From contig CALSLP010000001.1 in the NCBI GenBank assembly GCA_943787225.1, forward strand, positions 248,001-312,000: a DNA stretch of 64,000 nt, written 5' to 3'. A program made the translations under genes and the position numbers. The notes beneath the pieces are model-generated. The model was given only the letters and a program-made list of their open reading frames with translations, searched no databases and had not been told where the DNA came from. Shown here one piece after another: positions 38,061 through 50,395 of the stretch (positions are counted from its first letter, which is position 1; the number at the start of each line of letters is the position of its first letter). Source of the stretch: an uncultured Alphaproteobacteria bacterium (lineage in GTDB: Bacteria > Pseudomonadota > Alphaproteobacteria > MPNO01 > UBA2964).

Positions 38061-38858
38061 TTAATTTGTCTGAACGGTATGCAGGTGATTGACCGGCCCG
38101 TGACCGCTGCCAAGGCCTGGCGCGGTTGCGATCGCTTTGTGCAAAAAGGCTTCCGCCTGCGCAACGGCTTCCTCAATATCCAGCCCTTTGGCAATCCCGG
38201 CAGCCGTCGCCGAGGCGAGCGTACAACCGGTGCCATGTGTGTGAGGCGTATCGATACGGGCGTTTTCGTAATAGCGTATTCCGTTCGCCGTAATGAGAAT
38301 ATCGCGCACCACCGGCCCGTCCATATGGCCGCCCTTTAACAGAACCGCCCGTGGCCCAAGATCAAAGAGCGCGCGCCCAAGAGCTTCCATATCGTCTTCG
38401 CCTTTTAACGTTCTACCCGCCAAGGCTTCTGCTTCCGGAACATTCGGCGTTAGCAGGCTTGCCCGCGGCACCAGCCTGCTGCGGAGCGTTGCAACAGCCT
38501 CGTCCTGCAGCAACGCAGCGCCGCCTTTTGCGACCATAACCGGGTCAACGACCAAGGGCGTATCGGGTGCATCGCGTTCCAACGCCGCCACCACTGTTTC
38601 AATAACCGCACTGTCGTGGAGCATGCCGGTCTTGATGCAGTCGGCACCGATATCGGTCAACACCACGTTCATCTGTTGATCTATGAACTCCACGGGCACT
38701 GGCATGACCCCGTGAACGCCTTGCGTGTTCTGCGCCGTCAAAGCGGTGATCGCTGTACTGGCAAAGACCCCAAGCGCGCTGACGGATTTGATGTCGGCTT
38801 GGATACCAGCACCGCCGCCAGAGTCCGAACCCGCTACAATAAGAACACGACCAACCAT
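38061..38858 (-). CDS. thiD: Hydroxymethylpyrimidine/phosphomethylpyrimidine kinase
   Basis: 265 residues, ribokinase-like. It phosphorylates HMP twice for thiamine synthesis. The N-terminal IAGSDSGGGAGIQADIK binds substrate, and the C-terminal THGTGCTLASATAAGIAKG holds the catalytic aspartate-equivalent and anion hole. glmM lies nine bases upstream on the same strand. thiE, from the same pathway, is about 19 kb away. Confidence 0.94.
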   Translation of the reverse strand: MVGRVLIVAGSDSGGGAGIQADIKSVSALGVFASTAITALTAQNTQGVHGVMPVPVEFIDQQMNVVLTDIGADCIKTGMLHDSAVIETVVAALERDAPDTPLVVDPVMVAKGGAALLQDEAVATLRSRLVPRASLLTPNVPEAEALAGRTLKGEDDMEALGRALFDLGPRAVLLKGGHMDGPVVRDILITANGIRYYENARIDTPHTHGTGCTLASATAAGIAKGLDIEEAVAQAEAFLHKAIATAPGLGSGHGPVNHLHTVQTN

Positions 38859-38867
38859 CTTTTCTCT

Positions 38868-40214
38868 CTATCCAGCCGCCTGTTCGACGGCAACGCAAAT
38901 ATCGTCGACGATCTCGGCGATCAGCCTCTCATCCTCACCTTCCGCCATTACGCGAATAAGCGGCTCTGTCCCCGAAGGCCGGATAAGAAGCCTCCCTGTT
39001 TCGCCGAGACGTGCTTCACCGTCTTTGACTGCATCCTGGACGGGCTTCGCCTCGAGCGGAGATGCCCCGCTAAACCGGACATTCCGTAACAGTTGTGGAT
39101 AGGGATCGAAAAGACGGCAAACCTCACTGGCTTTTTTCCCTGACTCGACGAGAACGGCCAGAACCTCCAGGGCGGCGATCAGCCCGTCCCCCGTGGTATT
39201 ATAGTCATTGAGGACAATATGACCGGATTGTTCACCACCAACGTTAAATCCATTCTGGCGCATATGCTCGACGACGTGGCGGTCCCCGACTTGGGTCCGC
39301 ACGAGAGACAACCCGATACTGTCGAGATATTTCTCCAGCCCAAGATTGGACATTACTGTACTGACGATGCCACCACCCAGCAGACGCGTGCTACGCCGCC
39401 AGGCTTCAGCCACCAGTGCCATAATCTGATCACCATCGACAATATTGCCCTGCTCATCGGAGATGATCACCCGGTCGGCATCACCATCCAGGGCAATACC
39501 AAGATCAGCCCCCTGCATGACAACAGTTTCCCGCATCAGATCAGTATTCGTGCTGCCGCAATCCTTATTAATATTGAAACCATCCGGGGACACGCCAAGC
39601 CGGACAACGTCGGCGCCCAATTCCCATAAGGCGGCAGGCGCTGCTTTATAGGCGGCACCGTTAGCGCAATCGATAACGATCTTGAGGCCGTCGAGCCGGA
39701 GACCTTTCGGAAAGGTATTCTTGGCAAATTCAATATAGCGGCCTTCAGCATCTTCTAGACGCTTTGCCCGGCCCAACTTGGCGGCAGGCGCCAATTCACG
39801 GCTCGACCCTTCGGCGACCAGGGCTTCAATCTGGGTTTCAGTGGCGTCGGATAACTTATATCCGTCCGGTCCGAACAATTTAATGCCGTTATCTTCAAAG
39901 GCATTATGTGATGCAGAAATCATCACGCCCAGATCGGCCCGCAAACTCCGCGTAAGCATTGCGACGGCTGGCGTCGGCATGGGCCCCACCATAATGACGT
40001 CCATACCCATACCGATAAAACCCGCTGTAAGGGCAGGTTCCAGCATATAGCCCGATAACCGCGTATCCTTGCCGATTACGACTGTATGACGATGATCACC
40101 ACGCGTAAAAATCTGGCCGGCCGCCATACCAACCTTCAGAGCCACTTCCGCCGTCATCGGATCAATATTGGCGGTACCGCGGATGCCGTCAGTACCAAAG
40201 AGTTTACGCGCCAT
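38868..40214 (-). CDS. glmM: Phosphoglucosamine mutase
   Basis: 448 residues from ATG 40214, preferred because [13 protein letters not shown] is the standard N-terminus. GlmM interconverts glucosamine-6-P and glucosamine-1-P for peptidoglycan and LPS. The phosphoserine loop is [15 protein letters not shown], the metal loop DGDADRV, and the sugar-binding loop GEQSGH. folP lies upstream, giving the widespread ftsH-folP-glmM order. Confidence 0.96.
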   Translation of the reverse strand: MARKLFGTDGIRGTANIDPMTAEVALKVGMAAGQIFTRGDHRHTVVIGKDTRLSGYMLEPALTAGFIGMGMDVIMVGPMPTPAVAMLTRSLRADLGVMISASHNAFEDNGIKLFGPDGYKLSDATETQIEALVAEGSSRELAPAAKLGRAKRLEDAEGRYIEFAKNTFPKGLRLDGLKIVIDCANGAAYKAAPAALWELGADVVRLGVSPDGFNINKDCGSTNTDLMRETVVMQGADLGIALDGDADRVIISDEQGNIVDGDQIMALVAEAWRRSTRLLGGGIVSTVMSNLGLEKYLDSIGLSLVRTQVGDRHVVEHMRQNGFNVGGEQSGHIVLNDYNTTGDGLIAALEVLAVLVESGKKASEVCRLFDPYPQLLRNVRFSGASPLEAKPVQDAVKDGEARLGETGRLLIRPSGTEPLIRVMAEGEDERLIAEIVDDICVAVEQAAG

Positions 40215-40306
40215 GCAACCTATATCCCTGCCACAACAAGGGGTTAGAGAATTTTTACGCGCCACGTGGCTGACTGTAAAGGTAACAGCAAAAACCCGCT
40301 GGCTGC

Positions 40307-41384
40307 CTATCCGTTCACATCATCGCAAAGTTGCCAAATACGCAGCGCCTGTTTGATTTCAGTAACATCATGAACCCGATGAATCTGAACATTTTGGCTC
40401 AACCGCGTGAAGCGTTGCGGCAATCGTCCCCGGCAACCGATCATCGGTGCTACTCGCGCCTACCGTCCGCCCGATAAAGCTCTTACGCGAAACGCCCAGG
40501 ACAATCGGCGTCCTGATCCCATGGAGCATGCCCAAAGTATTCAAAATCGCAAAGTTATGAGCGTCCGACTTGCCGAATCCAATACCGGGATCAATGGCAA
40601 TCCTGTCACGGAGCAGCCCCAATTGTTCACAGTCCTCAACGCGTTTCGCGAGATAGGAAGCGACCTCATAGGGCGCGTGATGATAATACGGATCCGCCTG
40701 CATGGTTTGCGGGCTTCCCTGCATGTGCATTAAAATTGCTGACGCGCCGGCATCGCGAACCATTTCAATCGCACCCGGTTCACTCAACGCAGTGACATCA
40801 TTGACGATAGAGGCGCCAGCAGCGAGAGCAGCCCGCATTACGTCAACCCGCCGTGTATCGGTCGAGATCACGGCGCCCTGCCCAACAAGGCTTTCGATAA
40901 TGGGCAAAACCCGATCAATCTCCGCCTGCACTGATACCGGATCCGCACCGGGACGGGTCGACTCACCACCTATATCTAGAATTTGCGCCCCCGCCTCGAT
41001 CAGCGCGGCACCGTGGGTGATCGCAACTTCAGGATCATCAAAGCGTCCGCCATCATGGAAACTATCGGGCGTAACATTCACGACCCCCATCACCACGGGT
41101 TCCGAAAGCGATAATCCGGCAAAAGAACCACACGGATGCGAAACACCTTCGATCAACTCAGCGATAACCGTTGGCAAGTCACCGCCAATCTCCGCTGCCC
41201 AGCTTTCAATTTCAGAAAATTCGGCTTCGACGATCATCACGCCGTCAATGGTAGTCAGATACAACGCCCCGCGAGAGAGCGTCATAGACCGTCCTCGCGA
41301 CAAGGGGAGCAACTGAAATTCAGCTTTTCGATCTGTTGGATAAACGAAACCCCGGGGCAAGCCGGGGTTTCTGGTAATCTTCAT
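40307..41384 (-). CDS. folP: Dihydropteroate synthase (C-terminal frameshift)
   Basis: FolP joins pABA to hydroxymethyl-dihydropterin diphosphate. The core motifs are present: [43 protein letters not shown] and the late [10 protein letters not shown]. As read, the frame ends at 40368, in an atypical tail after TLHAV. Shifting one base near 40400 restores the expected [20 protein letters not shown] and an end at 40307, so one base is probably extra here. The N-terminal start at 41384 gives a GFVY...LPLSRG segment typical of the alphaproteobacterial extended form; ATG 41285 is an alternative. ftsH ends 21 bp upstream. Confidence 0.9.
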
Positions 41385-41405
41385 TGTGAACGAAACCGCT
41401 AAGAC

Positions 41406-43340
<1,935 letters not shown>

Positions 43341-43435
43341 GTCAAGAATCCTCGATCCGCTTTTCCGCGGTCCCGCGTTAGCGTCCTAAGTTTAAAAGAT
43401 TACGCCTCTGTTACATACATAGTGAATGCCAACAG

Positions 43436-44779
43436 TTAAACAACTGGAAAAAAGGCATTTGTAACCGGTCGATTTGGCAAATAATCAATCTGTATTTTTA
43501 CCACGCTAGCAGGATTGCGCGTCGTACGTCCATAGCCTAGGTGGGGAACGCTCAACAGCCCATTTCGGTCCCACACCGACGGCAACGCGCGGCGCACCAC
43601 TATATTCAGGTTTCTCAGACCGGATTTGGTACCTTTTCCCCCAGACTTCCGCGGAAAATCATCCCCCAACGCCCGAACGAGAAAATCTGACCGTTTTGAC
43701 TTCTCAGCCGTAGAAACCAAAATCCGATACCGATTATCCCAATCCATCCAAACGCCCGGCATAACGTTCTGAATAGGACAACGCGCAACCTCACGCACGA
43801 TCAAAATATCGTCTTTATTTTGGATAATCCGGCAACCAGCAAGGGTGCGCGACCTGAAACGGCCCTTTCGGCGAATATCATCGAGTAAATGGTCCGCCGC
43901 GTGACGGCGCGCGGGATACACATTACCGCCCACGGTTCCCAGTAATCTTTCGAGAATTCGACGAGCAATCTCCCGTTCAGTATCAATAATTGCGGCTCTA
44001 TCAAGCCTGGCGTAGCCCAAACTGCTCATTTCGGCTGTTTTGGCCAGAACCGATGCCGTTTGGCTTTCCATCGATTGGCGAACCTCGGCGAGACGCAAGG
44101 CTGTCCCGCCCAAGGCAACGGGAGAAATTTGTTCCCCTTCCAGCGCTGGCAACAGGTTGCGCAAGCGAACCCGGGCATAGGCCGGATCTTGATTCGAGGG
44201 ATCCTCGACCCATTTGACCCCTTTTGTCTCGACCACCGCCCGCAACCGATTTCGCGAAACATTGAGACAGGGGCGCAGCAAACGGATATCGGCGGTCTCG
44301 CGTATACGTGCCATCCCAGCGAGACCATCAGCCCCGGTTTGCCGCCCCAGGCGATGGAGCATCGTTTCCGCCTGGTCTTCCTGATGATGCGCCAATAATA
44401 GATGCAATATGCCTTTGCGACGACACCAGCCCGACATCAGCTCATAACGCGCCATACGAGCGGCATTCTGGATACCCGAACTCGGCTGGCTGTTTTTCCA
44501 GCGCAGAATTGTACCGTCTATGCCGATTGCCTTGATCCGGGATTGCGCAAGCTTTGCTTCAGCCGCCGAATCCGAGCGTAGCCCATGATCGACGGTTACC
44601 GCCAAGACCTCACCGCCGCGCCGTTTCGCCCAACGCGCTGCAAGCAGAACCATTGCGGTGCTGTCGGCGCCACCAGAAAAAGCGACAGCGAGTTTCGGCT
44701 TTGGCTCAAAAGGCCCGAGCGCCGTCATGAGGTCGGAAAATTCTTGCTCACTCAGAGGGGCAACACTCTCGGCGGGCAT
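43436..44779 (-). CDS. tilS: tRNA(Ile)-lysidine synthetase
   Basis: 447 residues. TilS converts C34 of the CAU-anticodon tRNA-Ile to lysidine so that it reads AUA. The PP-loop SGGADS spans residues 35-40, followed by AVTVDHGLR and LLLAHHQEDQAETMLHRLGR, which are family hallmarks. The C-terminal part is more variable. It sits between cpoB and ftsH, its usual place in alphaproteobacteria. Confidence 0.95.
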   Translation of the reverse strand: MPAESVAPLSEQEFSDLMTALGPFEPKPKLAVAFSGGADSTAMVLLAARWAKRRGGEVLAVTVDHGLRSDSAAEAKLAQSRIKAIGIDGTILRWKNSQPSSGIQNAARMARYELMSGWCRRKGILHLLLAHHQEDQAETMLHRLGRQTGADGLAGMARIRETADIRLLRPCLNVSRNRLRAVVETKGVKWVEDPSNQDPAYARVRLRNLLPALEGEQISPVALGGTALRLAEVRQSMESQTASVLAKTAEMSSLGYARLDRAAIIDTEREIARRILERLLGTVGGNVYPARRHAADHLLDDIRRKGRFRSRTLAGCRIIQNKDDILIVREVARCPIQNVMPGVWMDWDNRYRILVSTAEKSKRSDFLVRALGDDFPRKSGGKGTKSGLRNLNIVVRRALPSVWDRNGLLSVPHLGYGRTTRNPASVVKIQIDYLPNRPVTNAFFPVV

Positions 44780-44797
44780 ATTATTTACGAGAAAGAA

Positions 44798-45778
44798 TTA
44801 GCGGCGGCACTTGGAGCGCTTGCGTTCACTGGCCAGCCGGCGTTTTACCGAACTCTCCATTTTTTGGAAATTTCTAGCGAGCCTGGTATAGGTCGTACAG
44901 GCCTCCCGATTCTTACCCAATCTGGAAAGCGACATACCGAGGTTCAAAAGCGTTGCTGGCGCCTTCTTGCTTTTTGGATAGCGTTGGAACCCTTCGGCAA
45001 ACGAGATGGCCGCCTGCTCAAAATTATTCCGAACATAGTAGGTTCGGCCGAGCCAGTAATGTGCATTTGGCGCTAAACGATGTTTTCGATTAGACCCAAT
45101 GAACTCGGTTAAAACGCGTTCTGCGGCCACAAAATCACGCTGTTTAACAATTAGGTCGTGGGCCCGGTCGTATTGTTGTTCGGGCGTTTCCTTTACTGCC
45201 GGTAGCGCCGCTCCTTGGCCTCCCGCTTTCGGTGGCAAAGGCGTTTTGCTACCAAAGGGCCGAACACCCCGGTCCGCACCCGGGAGATTGCCTGCTGTCT
45301 GCGGTGACCGCGCGCCCGCTGGCGCTGGCGGAGCATCCGATCCAGCAACGGGGGCCTGCCCTACGCCATCAACAGAACGCCCGCCGCCCTCAAGAGTTTT
45401 TAACCGAAACTCAAGGTCGGTCGACATCTTATCCAGCCTGGATTGCAACTGAGAAACTTTATGATTGAGTTCTTCATTCGCACCGGTCAAACGCCTGATT
45501 TCGGATTCGAGCTGGGTAATACGGTTAGAGAGTCGTGCCATCGCGGCGTTGGGTAAAGCGCCTGTCGGCACTGCTGCTCTTGCCGCAGCATTTGGTGCTT
45601 TGCCCTGATAGACATGTTGCTGCAACGTTGTCAGCTCATTCTGCATCCTTTGCAAGCGATTGATCAGCTCCTGTGACTCCTGCGCCTGAACAGGAGATAA
45701 AACAACGGTTGTGGAGATTACCACAGCCGCCATAGCAACCAGCTTGATCCAAACCGCTTTACGCGATGACATCATCAT
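44798..45778 (-). CDS. cpoB: Tol-Pal system cell-division coordinator CpoB/YbgF
   Basis: 326 residues from ATG 45778. A signal peptide ends with PVQA. Residues up to about 120 form a coiled coil (NRITQLESEIRRL and similar heptads) for trimerisation. A Pro/Gly/Ala-rich linker follows, then tetratricopeptide repeats (NAHYWLGRTYYVRNNFEQAAISF, TLLNLGMSLSRLGK). It links outer-membrane constriction with peptidoglycan synthesis at the septum. It follows pal in the Tol-Pal operon. Confidence 0.9.
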   Translation of the reverse strand: MMMSSRKAVWIKLVAMAAVVISTTVVLSPVQAQESQELINRLQRMQNELTTLQQHVYQGKAPNAAARAAVPTGALPNAAMARLSNRITQLESEIRRLTGANEELNHKVSQLQSRLDKMSTDLEFRLKTLEGGGRSVDGVGQAPVAGSDAPPAPAGARSPQTAGNLPGADRGVRPFGSKTPLPPKAGGQGAALPAVKETPEQQYDRAHDLIVKQRDFVAAERVLTEFIGSNRKHRLAPNAHYWLGRTYYVRNNFEQAAISFAEGFQRYPKSKKAPATLLNLGMSLSRLGKNREACTTYTRLARNFQKMESSVKRRLASERKRSKCRR

Positions 45779-45841
45779 GACCCAATTCCACAATTAATCG
45801 TCAGTTGGCGACATCACTTGTGCCGCCAACCGTTTCTGTCG

Positions 45842-46378
45842 TTAGTTTACCGTCGTCACGCTACGCCGGTTCTTTGACCAGGCGTCTTCAGCAGATCGTC
45901 CATCAACCGGACGTTCCTTTCCGAAACTAACCGTCTTCACCCGGTTCTGCTCAAGCCCGAGGGCAATCAGGTAATCGCGGACTGCGGTTGCGCGCCGATC
46001 ACCAAGCGCAAGGTTGTATTCGCGCGTGCCCCGTTCATCTGCGTGACCAGCAATCGTAATGATGACACCCTGATTGCGACGCAACCACTGAGCTTGTTTC
46101 TCAAGAGTGGCCCGCGCCTCTGCCGACAGTGACACACTATCCAGACCGAAAAACACCCGATCCCCAATATTGGTGACCAAATCTTCCTGACTGCCTGCCG
46201 GAACGCCACCAGGGGCAAGACTGGAAACTTGCGGTGAACTGCTGCCGCTTGTCCCGGACGATGAACCCTGTCCGGTAGCACTACCGCCACCCTGAGCCGA
46301 TCCTGTATTATCCGAAGTGGTTTCGCACGCACCGAGCGCGAGCCCGGCAATTACCGTAACAAGGATTTTCCAATGCAT
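45842..46378 (-). CDS. pal: Peptidoglycan-associated lipoprotein
   Basis: 178 residues from ATG 46378, with GAGAGGG upstream. The lipobox LGAC places the lipidated cysteine at residue 18. After a Ser/Gly-rich linker comes the OmpA-like peptidoglycan-binding domain: TIAGHADERGTREYNLALGDRRA and VSFGKERP. Pal anchors the outer membrane to the cell wall and binds TolB. Confidence 0.96.
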   Translation of the reverse strand: MHWKILVTVIAGLALGACETTSDNTGSAQGGGSATGQGSSSGTSGSSSPQVSSLAPGGVPAGSQEDLVTNIGDRVFFGLDSVSLSAEARATLEKQAQWLRRNQGVIITIAGHADERGTREYNLALGDRRATAVRDYLIALGLEQNRVKTVSFGKERPVDGRSAEDAWSKNRRSVTTVN

Positions 46379-46509
46379 ATCTGACGTCCCTCTCATGAAC
46401 ATATCTTCCTAAAAATAATAAGCCTGCTCCTCGATACAATAAAGGCTTGTTCACCTTTCAGAGCAGACCTTCTTCCCAATACTCAACCAGTTTTCAAAAC
46501 AAAAACCAG

Positions 46510-47862
46510 CTATCGTTTAGGCGGCGACCAGGCGGGATCTGATCCCGCAGTCGGCGTCTTGATTTCGCGTTCGTTGAATCCGGTAAGATCCACCGAAAAT
46601 AGTTTTGGCTGCCCGCCGCCAGCACCCGCTCGGGGCTGGCGGAAAAACATCAATACGCGGCCATTTGGTGACCATGTTGGGCCTTCAACAAGAAAGCCCT
46701 TGGCCAAAAGGCGCTCACCACTGCCATTCGGCCGCATTACACCAATATAAAATTCTCCCTGGGTGATTTTTGTAAACGCAATGAGATCACCGCGCGGAGA
46801 CCAAACCGGGGTCGCATACCGTCCATTGCCAAAGCTGATCCTCTTTGGATTACCGCCATCGGAATCCATCACATATATTTGCTGCCGCCCGCCTCGGTCT
46901 GAATTAAAGACAACCCGTCGGGCATCAGGTGAAAAAGAGGGTGACGTATCGATAGAGGGATGGCTGGTCAGACGACTGACTCGCCGCGTTGGCAAATCCA
47001 TGACAAAAATATCGGAGTTGCCGTCTTGCGCCATCGACATGATCACCCGTTTACCGTTCGGCGAAAATCGCGGCGCAAATGTCATACCGGGAAAATCACC
47101 CAAAGCCTCGCGCTGCCCGGTATCTATATTGAATATGTAGACGCGCGGTTTCCCACCGCGATATTCGAGATAGGTAATTTCCTGGGCCGTCGGCGAAAAT
47201 CGAGGTGTCAAAACGAGTTCGGCGCCACTCGTCAGATAGCGGTGGTTGGCACCATCTTGGTCCATTATCGCGAGTCTTTTTACCCGTTTTATTGCGGGCC
47301 CTGACTCCGCGACATAGACAATCCGCGTATCGAAATAACCTTGCTCACCGGTGATCCGTTTATAAATAGCGTCGGCAATAATATGGGCGACCCGTCGCCA
47401 GTTCCGCGGCTCCGTATCCGTCCGCAAGCCAACAAGTTGTTGGCCGGCAAATACGTCCCACAGCCGAAACTCCACCCGCAGCTGGCCGTTCGGTCTGACT
47501 TCGGTACTACCAACAACCAGCGCCTGGGCATTAATTTGCCGCCATGACGGAAATTTAGGGCGGATCCGCAGAGAACTCCGAGCCTGAATAAACGCTTTAC
47601 GATCAATAAGCCGGAACAATCCAGACCGCTCGAGATCCGCGGACACAACGGCGGCAATATCGCGACCCAATGTCTGGGCCTGCGCCCCATTCCCAAAGAA
47701 ATCAGGAAGCGCAATTGGCAAGGGTTCGATTTTACCACTGGTAATATCAACTTTGAGTTCGGCACGGACGGGGCTTACCCCTGTTACCGTAACAAGAACG
47801 CATAAAGCAAATAGCAGCGGGACCAACCCGAAACGGACGTCTTGTTTGAAATTTCTCATCAT
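46510..47862 (-). CDS. tolB: Tol-Pal system protein TolB
   Basis: 450 residues. A signal peptide is followed by the N-terminal domain and a six-bladed propeller. Repeated blades carry patterns such as [36 protein letters not shown] and [16 protein letters not shown]. TolB is periplasmic and shuttles between Pal and TolA. It lies between tolA and pal on one strand. The 107-bp gap to pal contains a weak 6-bp inverted repeat but no clear terminator. Confidence 0.96.
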   Translation of the reverse strand: MMRNFKQDVRFGLVPLLFALCVLVTVTGVSPVRAELKVDITSGKIEPLPIALPDFFGNGAQAQTLGRDIAAVVSADLERSGLFRLIDRKAFIQARSSLRIRPKFPSWRQINAQALVVGSTEVRPNGQLRVEFRLWDVFAGQQLVGLRTDTEPRNWRRVAHIIADAIYKRITGEQGYFDTRIVYVAESGPAIKRVKRLAIMDQDGANHRYLTSGAELVLTPRFSPTAQEITYLEYRGGKPRVYIFNIDTGQREALGDFPGMTFAPRFSPNGKRVIMSMAQDGNSDIFVMDLPTRRVSRLTSHPSIDTSPSFSPDARRVVFNSDRGGRQQIYVMDSDGGNPKRISFGNGRYATPVWSPRGDLIAFTKITQGEFYIGVMRPNGSGERLLAKGFLVEGPTWSPNGRVLMFFRQPRAGAGGGQPKLFSVDLTGFNEREIKTPTAGSDPAWSPPKR

Positions 47863-47885
47863 CTCACATTAGCTCAAATTTAGCG

Positions 47886-48725
47886 CTACGGACCCAACGC
47901 TTCGCTTGGGTCGAAATTGAACGTAATGTCCTTCCATATTTCATACTGGCCATAAGGTAACCGCAAAGGGCTGCAACGGGGATTCAAAACTGCGCGAACA
48001 GCGCTTTCTGCCACGACCCGGAATGCCTGATCGCTGCGAAACCGTGCGGTATCGATAATCCGCGGTGCGCCAAGCAGCGAGCCATCGCGATTGAGGCGGA
48101 TACGAACCCCTATTTTCATTTTCTGAGCACCCTTTGCACCGCCCGGAATATTCCAACAGGGCACGATCTGTTGCCGGACCTGCTTGGATAATTCGTTCTC
48201 GGCCTGACGGCGCGCATACGCAGATTGCACTGGAGTCGGTTGCGGCTTGACGATTTTGGGCGTCTTTTTGACAACCTTGGGCGTCGGCTTTTGACGCTTG
48301 GTCAGATCCTTGAGTAACTTCTGAAACGCGTCGGGTGGTGGCGGTTTGCGCTTCGGCTTGGGGGCAACCCGCGCAACCTTTGCCGGTTTCTTCGGTTCTG
48401 CCTTTTTGACCACTTTGGGTTTTGGTTTGGGCTTTGGTTTGGGCTTTGGCTTCACCTTCGGTGGCGGCGGCACTGGCTCTGGCGCCAACTCCGGCATCGC
48501 CAAGGATGGCGGTGGCGGTGGCGGTGGAACAACAGGCTCTGGTTCGGGTTGAACGACAGGCTTCGGTACCGGTTTCTTGGGCACCTCCTCCGGCATTACA
48601 ATCTCGACAGCCATCGGCGGGCTGGTTTCGATCTTTGGAGGATCGAACAAAATCGGCAACCCAAAATAAGCGACGGCGACCACGAGAACGTGCAGAAGTG
48701 CCGAAATGATAACTGCACGTTTCAT
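47886..48725 (-). CDS. tolA: Tol-Pal system protein TolA
   Basis: 279 residues. One N-terminal membrane helix is followed by a Pro/Lys/Ala-rich spacer containing a long KP-repeat run, then a C-terminal domain (WNIPGGAKGAQKMKIGVRIRL, ending with NPRCSPLRLP and DITFNFDP). TolA spans the periplasm and passes proton-motive energy from TolQ/TolR to TolB-Pal. The start lies three bases after the tolR stop. The spacer DNA contains a short tandem repeat that could vary in length. Confidence 0.93.
   Translation of the reverse strand: MKRAVIISALLHVLVVAVAYFGLPILFDPPKIETSPPMAVEIVMPEEVPKKPVPKPVVQPEPEPVVPPPPPPPSLAMPELAPEPVPPPPKVKPKPKPKPKPKPKVVKKAEPKKPAKVARVAPKPKRKPPPPDAFQKLLKDLTKRQKPTPKVVKKTPKIVKPQPTPVQSAYARRQAENELSKQVRQQIVPCWNIPGGAKGAQKMKIGVRIRLNRDGSLLGAPRIIDTARFRSDQAFRVVAESAVRAVLNPRCSPLRLPYGQYEIWKDITFNFDPSEALGP
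48421..48449. repeat. Short tandem repeat within tolA
   Basis: About two and a half copies of the 12-mer GGTTTGGGCTTT, as read on the plus strand, encode the Lys-Pro run of the TolA spacer on the minus strand. Slippage here could change spacer length without breaking the frame, since the unit is a multiple of three. Confidence 0.7.
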
Positions 48726-48728
48726 TCC

Positions 48729-49199
48729 TCACCGTGCGCCCTGTCCGGCCTTCTTGCTGATCGCCTGCGTGATCAGCGCAACCTTGTTAAAGCCTGCCTG
48801 ATTGAGAGCGCCCATTACCGACATAACGCGGCCATAGGCAATAGCCTGATCGCCGCGCAAAAAGATTCGGGCATCTTTTTTATTTTCTGTAATCGCCGTG
48901 AGCCGCGGGATCAGCTGATCCAGCTTTATTTCTGTATCCTGAAGAAATATGCCGCCATCACTGTTGACGCTTATGACCAACGGCTCATCCTGTCCGACGA
49001 TCCGGTTGGCTGACGTTTCGGGCAAATCCACAGGAACACCGACAGTCAATAAGGGGGCGGTCACCATAAAGACGATAAGCAGCACTAACATGACATCGAC
49101 AAACGGGGTCACGTTAATGTCACTCATCGGCGCGCGTCGATAGCTTCTACCCGGTAACCCTGAACTACCGCTCCGCCCTGAACCGACATTCATCGCCAT
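48729..49199 (-). CDS. tolR: Tol-Pal system protein TolR
   Basis: 156 residues, ExbD/TolR family. The single membrane helix carries the proton-path aspartate in VTPFVDVMLVLLIVFMV, preceded by SDIN. The periplasmic part includes LPETSANRI and IFLRGDQAIAYGRVM. TolR works with TolQ as the inner-membrane proton channel. It lies two bases after tolQ. Confidence 0.95.
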   Translation of the reverse strand: MAMNVGSGRSGSSGLPGRSYRRAPMSDINVTPFVDVMLVLLIVFMVTAPLLTVGVPVDLPETSANRIVGQDEPLVISVNSDGGIFLQDTEIKLDQLIPRLTAITENKKDARIFLRGDQAIAYGRVMSVMGALNQAGFNKVALITQAISKKAGQGAR

Positions 49200-49201
49200 G
49201 G

Positions 49202-49927
49202 TCAGTCAGACTCCTCAAACTGTCGCGACAATATGGCACTGAATTCATTGCCAAATGCTTCCAGCCGAGCGGCGTATCGACCTAGGTCAGTAGATAATTT
49301 GTTATACGCAACAACCGCCGGAATTGCCGCCACAAGGCCCAGTGCCGTCGCAAACAAAGCCTCTGCGATACCCGGCGCGACAACGGCCAAAGAGGTATCC
49401 TTGGACTGGGCAATAGCATTAAAGCTATTCATGATTCCCCAAACGGTTCCGAACAATCCAATAAAAGGGGCCGTTGAACCGACGGTCGCCAGGAACGACA
49501 TATGGCGTTCCAACCCTTCCATTTCACGTCCCATGGTCACCTGCATGACCCGGTCGATACGCTGCGCAAGACTGGCCTTTTGGGAAGTTTCCGACAGGCC
49601 TTTCGACGCAGATCGTCGCCACTCCCGCATCGCGGCGGTAAAAACCGACGACATCGGCTCTTTGGGTCGGTTATCTATCCGGTCGTACAGGTCTTCCAGT
49701 GACCCACCAGACCAAAAGGCTTCTTCAAACTCTTCCGCTTGGCCCCATAACCGGCGCATACGGATCAATTTTTCAAAAATTATTGCCCAACACCAAAATG
49801 AGGCAAGAACCAGAATGATCATCACTAGTTTGACTACTATATCGGCCTGGAGAAACAATCCCCAGATCGAGAGATCATGTGCCACCGACCCGGCGATGGC
49901 GGCGGATGCTACCGCTGTTTGTTCCAT
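49202..49927 (-). CDS. tolQ: Tol-Pal system protein TolQ
   Basis: 241 residues, MotA/TolQ/ExbB family with three membrane helices. The conserved VGSTAPFIGLFGTVWGIMNSF and APGIAEALFATALGLVAAIPAVVAYN segments form the proton channel with TolR. It is the first Tol gene after ybgC, and tolQ-tolR-tolA-tolB are closely spaced. Confidence 0.96.
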   Translation of the reverse strand: MEQTAVASAAIAGSVAHDLSIWGLFLQADIVVKLVMIILVLASFWCWAIIFEKLIRMRRLWGQAEEFEEAFWSGGSLEDLYDRIDNRPKEPMSSVFTAAMREWRRSASKGLSETSQKASLAQRIDRVMQVTMGREMEGLERHMSFLATVGSTAPFIGLFGTVWGIMNSFNAIAQSKDTSLAVVAPGIAEALFATALGLVAAIPAVVAYNKLSTDLGRYAARLEAFGNEFSAILSRQFEESD

Positions 49928-49942
49928 ATCTCGATTCCGTCC

Positions 49943-50395
49943 TTACTGTTTCGAGTTCCTAATTGCCAAAAGTGGCAAAAATACGTCTCGTAATTCATGT
50001 GGCAAACGTTTGGGTTTTCCGGCATCGCCGATACAGGCCAGACGAATATGAAGGCGCGCAATCACATCACCCCCACGTCTAATTGTTTGTTCAACCCAAA
50101 GACTCGCTGCTTCGATTTCGACATTGCCACTCCTAATTTCAAGGGCATCATCGAGATAAGCTGGTTTCATATAGTCAACCTCACAGCGTCGAACCGCAAA
50201 CACCAAACCATCTTCCGACATCATCTTGGCATGAGAATAGCCGATACAGCGTAACATTTCCGTGCGGGCCCGTTCAGCATATCGAAGATAGTTTGCGTAA
50301 TAGACAATGCCTCCACTATCCGTGTCTTCATAATAAACCCTAACCGGATAGACATGAGTCCCTTCCTCGATCACACCCGCGTCAGGAATCGCCAT
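49943..50395 (-). CDS. ybgC: Tol-Pal associated acyl-CoA thioesterase YbgC
   Basis: 150 residues, hot-dog fold. The catalytic signature [19 protein letters not shown] is near the N-terminus. YbgC hydrolyses short-chain or phospholipid-linked acyl thioesters. It overlaps the 3' end of ruvB by 14 bases and precedes tolQ, the standard arrangement. Confidence 0.95.
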   Translation of the reverse strand: MAIPDAGVIEEGTHVYPVRVYYEDTDSGGIVYYANYLRYAERARTEMLRCIGYSHAKMMSEDGLVFAVRRCEVDYMKPAYLDDALEIRSGNVEIEAASLWVEQTIRRGGDVIARLHIRLACIGDAGKPKRLPHELRDVFLPLLAIRNSKQ

